Shown here one piece after another: positions 60,134 through 64,000 of a stretch of 64,000 nt of DNA (position 1 is the first letter of the stretch; every line of letters begins with the position of its first letter). The notes below the pieces were generated by a model. It saw only the letters and a program-made list of their open reading frames with translations, ran no database searches and had not been told where the DNA came from. The stretch is taken from assembly GCF_003436425.1 (NCBI RefSeq), contig NZ_QSPK01000006.1:4082-68081 (forward strand). The letters are read 5' to 3'. Both the position numbers and the translations under genes were made by a program. The stretch comes from Eubacterium sp. TM05-53 (GTDB lineage: Bacteria > Bacillota_I > Bacilli_A > Erysipelotrichales > Erysipelotrichaceae).

Positions 60134-61315
60134 ATGGGTAATGGACAAAGAAATATAAAACAGAAAAGTACAATACTTGCAATTATATTGGTGATATATG
60201 TTTATGTTCCATACTTTATGAATATTTTAGAAAACACTTTTAAAATTTCATCGTTATTAGAATATATAATTTATATGATGCTTGCGATGATAGCAATAGG
60301 AACGACAATGAGCATGAATAAACGAGTGCTTACATTTTTGTTTGTTTTTTGTTCTGTGATAATCATTAATTATATAGTAGTTGATTATCAGTATTATGTA
60401 TTTATAGAAGGTATACAAGCGTTGGTTGGCATAGTAGTTCCATGTTTGTGTATTTCAAATAATATATTTAATTTAAAAATATTTATTGAAAAATGGTGGA
60501 AATTTTCTAAATTAAATTTACCATTGGTATTAGTTGCAGTTGTATTACTTAAACAAGGCCTAGTGCATTATTCAATATTTACAAGTATATGTGTGCCAAA
60601 TGTATTTATTGGTTCTTACATGGTACTTCAGGGAATTGAAAAAAGAAAATGGTTATATATTAATGTTGCTATTAATATTCTTTTGACTGCTGTTTTGGGT
60701 GGACGTATGTCTGCATTAATATCAGCGTGCATGATTTTATTTGCATATACATATTCAGGTAAAATAAAGTTATGGAAAAAACTGATAATAATTGTTGGAT
60801 TGGTATTATCAGCATATATTTTACTAAATAATTTAATAGATATTTTATATTGGGTAAGCCAAAAACTAGCACAATATGGAATGCAATCTCGAAGTGTTAC
60901 TTTGTTGATAAATCAAATAAAAAGCAATGAGATATACTTGACCAATAGAGATTATATTTATACGGCATGTGTAGAGTATATAAGAGGTAGAGTCGGTTTG
61001 CCAGGAGGATTTGGTATTCCGCTATATATTACTTCGGGTGAATATTATTATGCACATAATGTCGTTTTGCAATTCTTGACATTTTTCGGAATATGGGGAA
61101 CTATCATTATTCTAGGAATTACATTGATTCGTGCAAGAACGATAAAGTACATTGCACCTTTAAAGTGTAAAAAATTTATGTATTTTATGTTGCTATGTTA
61201 TACAGGCATCGGAATGACAGGATCGAGTATATGGATTCATTATTTATCAACTATTTTTATTGCTATTTTCTTTTTTGGGAATAGCAAGATTTATCAGTCA
61301 ATAGAAGTGAGTTAG
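60134..61315 (+). CDS. O-antigen/capsule polymerase (Wzy-like) membrane protein
   Basis: 393 residues with about ten or eleven hydrophobic segments (STILAIILVIYVYVPYFMN onward). The VLGGRMSALISACMILFAYTY segment matches the position of the conserved Arg-Ser-containing helix of Wzy proteins. It is followed by a large external loop with AQYGMQSRSVTLLINQI, GRVGLPGGFGIPL and YYAHNVVLQFLTFFGIWG, the His/Asn catalytic-loop region. Paired with Wzx at 61318, it makes the second Wzx/Wzy set of the window. Primary sequence is only distantly like the polymerase at 43274, as usual for this family. Confidence 0.83.
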   Translation: MGNGQRNIKQKSTILAIILVIYVYVPYFMNILENTFKISSLLEYIIYMMLAMIAIGTTMSMNKRVLTFLFVFCSVIIINYIVVDYQYYVFIEGIQALVGIVVPCLCISNNIFNLKIFIEKWWKFSKLNLPLVLVAVVLLKQGLVHYSIFTSICVPNVFIGSYMVLQGIEKRKWLYINVAINILLTAVLGGRMSALISACMILFAYTYSGKIKLWKKLIIIVGLVLSAYILLNNLIDILYWVSQKLAQYGMQSRSVTLLINQIKSNEIYLTNRDYIYTACVEYIRGRVGLPGGFGIPLYITSGEYYYAHNVVLQFLTFFGIWGTIIILGITLIRARTIKYIAPLKCKKFMYFMLLCYTGIGMTGSSIWIHYLSTIFIAIFFFGNSKIYQSIEVS

Positions 61316-61317
61316 AT

Positions 61318-62778
61318 ATGAAACTTTTTTTTAAAAAAATCATAAAAAAATATAGAGATATGTCAGTAGAAATGAAAGCTGCGTCTTGGTATACAGTGGG
61401 AAATATAATGCAAAAAATTGCGCCTTGGTTGGTAATGATAATACTGACACATTACTTAGCTACTAAGGAATATGGAATATATAGTATATTTATGTCCTGG
61501 CTAGAAATATTTGAGATTATTATAACATTAAGAATATACAGCAATGGTTATGTTGCAGGATTAGTAAGGGACGATGAAAACAGGACAACATATACAGCAA
61601 CTATGCAATCATTGAGTATTGTATTGATTGTGATTTGGACATTAATGTATTTAATGTTTCACAAGGGTATTAATTATATTACTGGAATAAGTACTCCGTT
61701 AAGTATACTGATGATATGTTCTTTTATAGGTACTATTAGTTTCGGATTGTGGTCATCAAGACAAAGAGTTGATAACCAATATAAGAAAATGTTATTTGCA
61801 ATAATTGTATATGGTCTTATAGGACCTATAGTTGGTGCATTAACTGTTTTTCTTAATTTAGATAATCCTATATTTTATGTTATAGCTACAAGGACAGTAA
61901 TCCAGTTAGGAGTTGCAATTCCGTTTTTTATATCAAATTATAAAGGTACATCAACATTATGGAAAAAAGACTATGCAATAGATGCATTGAAATATAATTT
62001 GCCATTGATGCCATATTACTTATCTATGATATTATTAAATCATTCGGATCGTTTAATGATACAAAAAATTGATGGTTATGAAGATGCTGCATTATATAGT
62101 GTATCATATAGTGCAGCTATGGTCATCTTTGTTATAAGTGGTGCGTTGAATTTATCTTTACAGGCATGGCTGTTTAAGGAATTAAAGTTAAAGGATTCAT
62201 CGAAAGATAAAAGTAAATTGATAACAGTCGGAACAATTATTGTTGCTTTTTGCGCTATTGCGGAAATTGTGATGGCTCCAGAAATAATTTTGATTTTGGG
62301 AGGAAAAAAATACTTACAGGCAATATGGGTTATGCCACCATTAGCAATTAGTGTTATTGTTATGTATATATATCAACAATATGTCAATGTCTTGTTTTAT
62401 TACAAAAAAACAAAATTTATTTTGTTTGCATCAGTATTTGCAGCAGTGTGTAATATAATTTTAAATGCGTTTTTTATTCCGATTTTTGGATATGTTGCTG
62501 GTGGATATACGTCATTAGTAAGCTATTTAATAGTCATGATTTTATATTTTGTATTAGCAAGAAAAGAATGTATTGATAATGAGATACAAATGAACAATTA
62601 CTTTAATACAAAATTACAAATGACAATACTTATAGTTACGAGTATTGTGGCATTGTCAATGGTTGCTGTATATAAAAATGCAGTTACTAGATATTTGTTG
62701 GCTTTAATGATTTTTGTATCGTTGGTTGCAACAAGAGAAAAATGGATACCAGAACTGAGAAAAGGAAAGAAAGTATGA
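61318..62778 (+). CDS. Wzx-type repeat-unit flippase (MOP superfamily)
   Basis: 486 residues with about fourteen hydrophobic stretches. The N-terminal YRDMSVEMKAASWYTVGNIM, HYLATKEYGIYSIFMSW and the central KYNLPLMPYYLSMILLNHS and SDRLMIQKIDGYEDAALY correspond block by block to the flippase at 45750. The two are paralogues serving the two assembly clusters. The last residues end in GKKV and overlap the next gene by 4 bases. It should flip the unit assembled on the PglC-type lipid. Confidence 0.92.
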   Translation: MKLFFKKIIKKYRDMSVEMKAASWYTVGNIMQKIAPWLVMIILTHYLATKEYGIYSIFMSWLEIFEIIITLRIYSNGYVAGLVRDDENRTTYTATMQSLSIVLIVIWTLMYLMFHKGINYITGISTPLSILMICSFIGTISFGLWSSRQRVDNQYKKMLFAIIVYGLIGPIVGALTVFLNLDNPIFYVIATRTVIQLGVAIPFFISNYKGTSTLWKKDYAIDALKYNLPLMPYYLSMILLNHSDRLMIQKIDGYEDAALYSVSYSAAMVIFVISGALNLSLQAWLFKELKLKDSSKDKSKLITVGTIIVAFCAIAEIVMAPEIILILGGKKYLQAIWVMPPLAISVIVMYIYQQYVNVLFYYKKTKFILFASVFAAVCNIILNAFFIPIFGYVAGGYTSLVSYLIVMILYFVLARKECIDNEIQMNNYFNTKLQMTILIVTSIVALSMVAVYKNAVTRYLLALMIFVSLVATREKWIPELRKGKKV

Positions 62779-63626
62779 AGAAGAAAAAACGATTAATTTT
62801 TATGTTATTTTTTCTCATAATATTTTTAACAGTAGGATCTATAATTGTACCACGTATAAGAGTAAAAATTGAACTAGAGAAATGTGACAAAATATATGCA
62901 AATAAAATATTAAAATTGCCAGACAAAAAAAATGATAATGTAGGATTTACATGTACAGGACTTTTTTGGGATAAAGAAGAAGAATGTTTTTTTATAGGAA
63001 ATGCAGGTAAATATAAACCTAACGATAAAACTTTCCAGGCATCTATTGAAATAGTCAAAAAGGATTTTTCTGTTATCAAAAGAGATATACCTTGTTATTT
63101 AAAATTTGAGAATATGAGAGATATACAAGGAGTTACTAAGTCAATAGATGGAACTATCTGGTTATGTTCTTATGGAGAAAATAAAGTTCGCCATATAGAC
63201 AAAAAAGGAAATGAAATAGAGAATTTTGATATAAAGGAACCATCAGGTATTGCAAATGATAAACGGAGCAACACACTTTGGATTTTGACAAAGGATTCTT
63301 TATTGAATTGCTCATATGATGGTGAAATACTCAAAATGATTAAAATACGTGTAAAAGGACAAGATCAATTATTTTTAGATGAACAAAATGATTTGATTTA
63401 TTTTTCTGCAGGTTCGGACTATAACGGAGATAGTTATATTTACACTGTTAATTTAAAAACAAGTGTTGTTAAACCTTTATATGTATTAAAAGATTCTTAT
63501 GCAATTGAAGGAATAACAATCATTGATAATAAATTGTATGTACTAAATGATGGATATTATCATGATGCTAAAACTCCATTCAATCAAGTTAATATATATT
63601 TTTTAAATAAGTTAAAAAAACAATAG
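62775..63626 (+). CDS. membrane-anchored beta-propeller-like protein, function unknown
   Basis: 283 residues. A signal-anchor helix is at about 6-26 after a very basic start (KKKKRLIF). The rest is extracytoplasmic and built of strands with propeller-like turns (GVTKSIDGTIWLCSYGENK, GIANDKRSNTLWILT, GQDQLFLDEQNDLIYFSAG, IEGITIIDNKLYVLNDGYY), resembling SMP-30/NHL or SdiA-regulated-type propellers. The frame is open from 62742, but the ATG at 62775 has an AAAGGAAAG site and starts with the basic anchor. It is the last gene of the operon. It may bind or modify the exported polymer; no catalytic residues are identifiable. Confidence 0.72.
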   Translation: MKKKKRLIFMLFFLIIFLTVGSIIVPRIRVKIELEKCDKIYANKILKLPDKKNDNVGFTCTGLFWDKEEECFFIGNAGKYKPNDKTFQASIEIVKKDFSVIKRDIPCYLKFENMRDIQGVTKSIDGTIWLCSYGENKVRHIDKKGNEIENFDIKEPSGIANDKRSNTLWILTKDSLLNCSYDGEILKMIKIRVKGQDQLFLDEQNDLIYFSAGSDYNGDSYIYTVNLKTSVVKPLYVLKDSYAIEGITIIDNKLYVLNDGYYHDAKTPFNQVNIYFLNKLKKQ

Positions 63627-63794
63627 AAGTTTATATATAGAATTTGACTTTGGTTGATATTATAACTAAAAATTATAGCCAACTTATAAAAATAATTGTT
63701 ATTAAATACATCAGTGATTTGTTAATATAATCGACATCATTGGTGTTAGCTTAAGTTTTATTGTATAGGTGTAAACGAAAGAGAGAATACTCTT
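63627..63794 (+). other. AT-rich spacer after the last operon
   Basis: No gene and no clear terminator for the 52624-63626 operon. TTGACT (near 63643) and a TATAAT (near 63725) occur but do not form a well-spaced promoter pair. Confidence 0.4.
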
Positions 63795-64000
63795 TTGATA
63801 AGAATTTCAAAATATTTAAACCAAGATACTATCGCTGCTTTACAATCTTTTCAAATCGAAAAGATTGATCGTGAAATCACTGATTACCTAGATACGAACA
63901 ATAAAATGAATACGTATCATTTTGAATACTTTCCTAAATGAGGATGTTATCATCCTCGTTTAATTAAGAGCGGTTTTGCCAACTCTGGTAAACAAATGCT
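63795..64000 (+). pseudogene. damaged transposase-like fragment, cut by the window end
   Basis: A coding-looking frame begins at TTG 63795 after an AGAGAG stretch and runs to an in-frame TGA at 63939-63941 (ends NTYHFEYFPK). The same frame then continues GCYHPRLIKSGFANSGKQM to the window edge. Read through, it looks like the zinc-ribbon N terminus of an IS transposase (CPKCGxxHxxxxGxxxxGKQ pattern). In that alignment two cysteines of the first knuckle are lost by single changes: TTT for TGT just before PK, and TGA for TGT/TGC. An inverted repeat GAGGATG/CATCCTC (63940-63957) overlaps the lesion. The family is not certain. Confidence 0.45.

Noticed and set aside
62687-63079. 130-codon open frame on the minus strand
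   Set aside because: Antisense to the end of the Wzx gene and the start of the propeller gene. Its hydrophobic stretch is the mirror of the AT-rich anchor region.
63939-63941. TGA read as an amino acid in this organism
   Set aside because: Several intact genes end in TGA at family-typical lengths (for example the gene ending at 22493 and the flippase ending at 62778), so TGA is a normal stop here.
63936-63961. Intrinsic terminator (GAGGATG/CATCCTC hairpin)
   Set aside because: No T run follows, and the frame across it looks like transposase coding sequence, so the hairpin is probably incidental.

Overview
The window is AT-rich, almost entirely plus-strand, and nearly all of it encodes cell-envelope glycopolymer synthesis in a Gram-positive bacterium. 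Evidence for a low-GC Firmicute: LytR-CpsA-Psr, TagB/TagF-like and LicD-like proteins, secreted murein hydrolases with Gram-positive-type wall-binding modules, consensus sigma-A-type promoters and strong AGGAGG-type ribosome binding sites. The style of glmM and the mix of genes suggest an Erysipelotrichia-like organism, but there is no rRNA or ribosomal protein gene to prove it. I see no tRNA, rRNA, CRISPR array or intact insertion sequence.

Layout. (1) 10-5698: glmM (UDP-GlcNAc precursor), two GT2 glycosyltransferases, then a promoter with a hairpin-rich leader before a GT4-like gene and an LCP ligase. (2) 5798-6949: a MerR-methyltransferase fusion. (3) 7017-15447: an ABC exporter of the Wzm/Wzt type, a GT2-GT4 fusion, a rhamnosyltransferase-like GT2 and two DUF2142 membrane proteins. 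(4) 15537-22493: DegT aminotransferase, ATP-grasp ligase, epimerase, two large glycosyltransferases. (5) 22563-32032: rmlA-rmlC-rmlB-rmlD (dTDP-L-rhamnose), then a polyprenyl-phosphate glycosyltransferase with a DUF2304 partner, GT2s, an epimerase, an acyltransferase and a flippase. (6) 32139-38596: two secreted wall enzymes, each with three ricin-B trefoil modules. (7) 39298-48026: a Wzx/Wzy cluster with a DUF1972-type rhamnosyltransferase, a TagB-like glycerophosphotransferase and LicD. (8) 48468-50880: a class V aminotransferase and a cytidylyltransferase fused to a Gfo/Idh-like domain. (9) 51111-52127: a surface protein. (10) 52624-63626: a PglF/PglE/PglC-like initiation module behind a structured attenuator leader, then GT2s, a pyruvyltransferase-like protein, a radical SAM enzyme, Wzy, Wzx and a membrane-anchored propeller. 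The window ends in a damaged transposase-like fragment.

How it fits together (inference): sections 3-5 probably build a rhamnose-rich wall polysaccharide exported by the ABC transporter and decorated by a lipid-linked side-chain route. Sections 7-10 look like one or two Wzx/Wzy polymers with phosphodiester decoration. The only phosphoglycosyltransferase in the window (55755) could start both. LCP proteins would link the products to peptidoglycan.

The most interesting items are the roughly 200-nt leader at 52398-52605, which ends in an intrinsic terminator just before the first gene of section 10; the aminotransferase/cytidylyltransferase-Gfo/Idh pair with an altered EKP motif; the radical SAM enzyme inside a capsule-type operon; the aminotransferase/ATP-grasp/epimerase trio; and the paired triple-ricin murein hydrolases.
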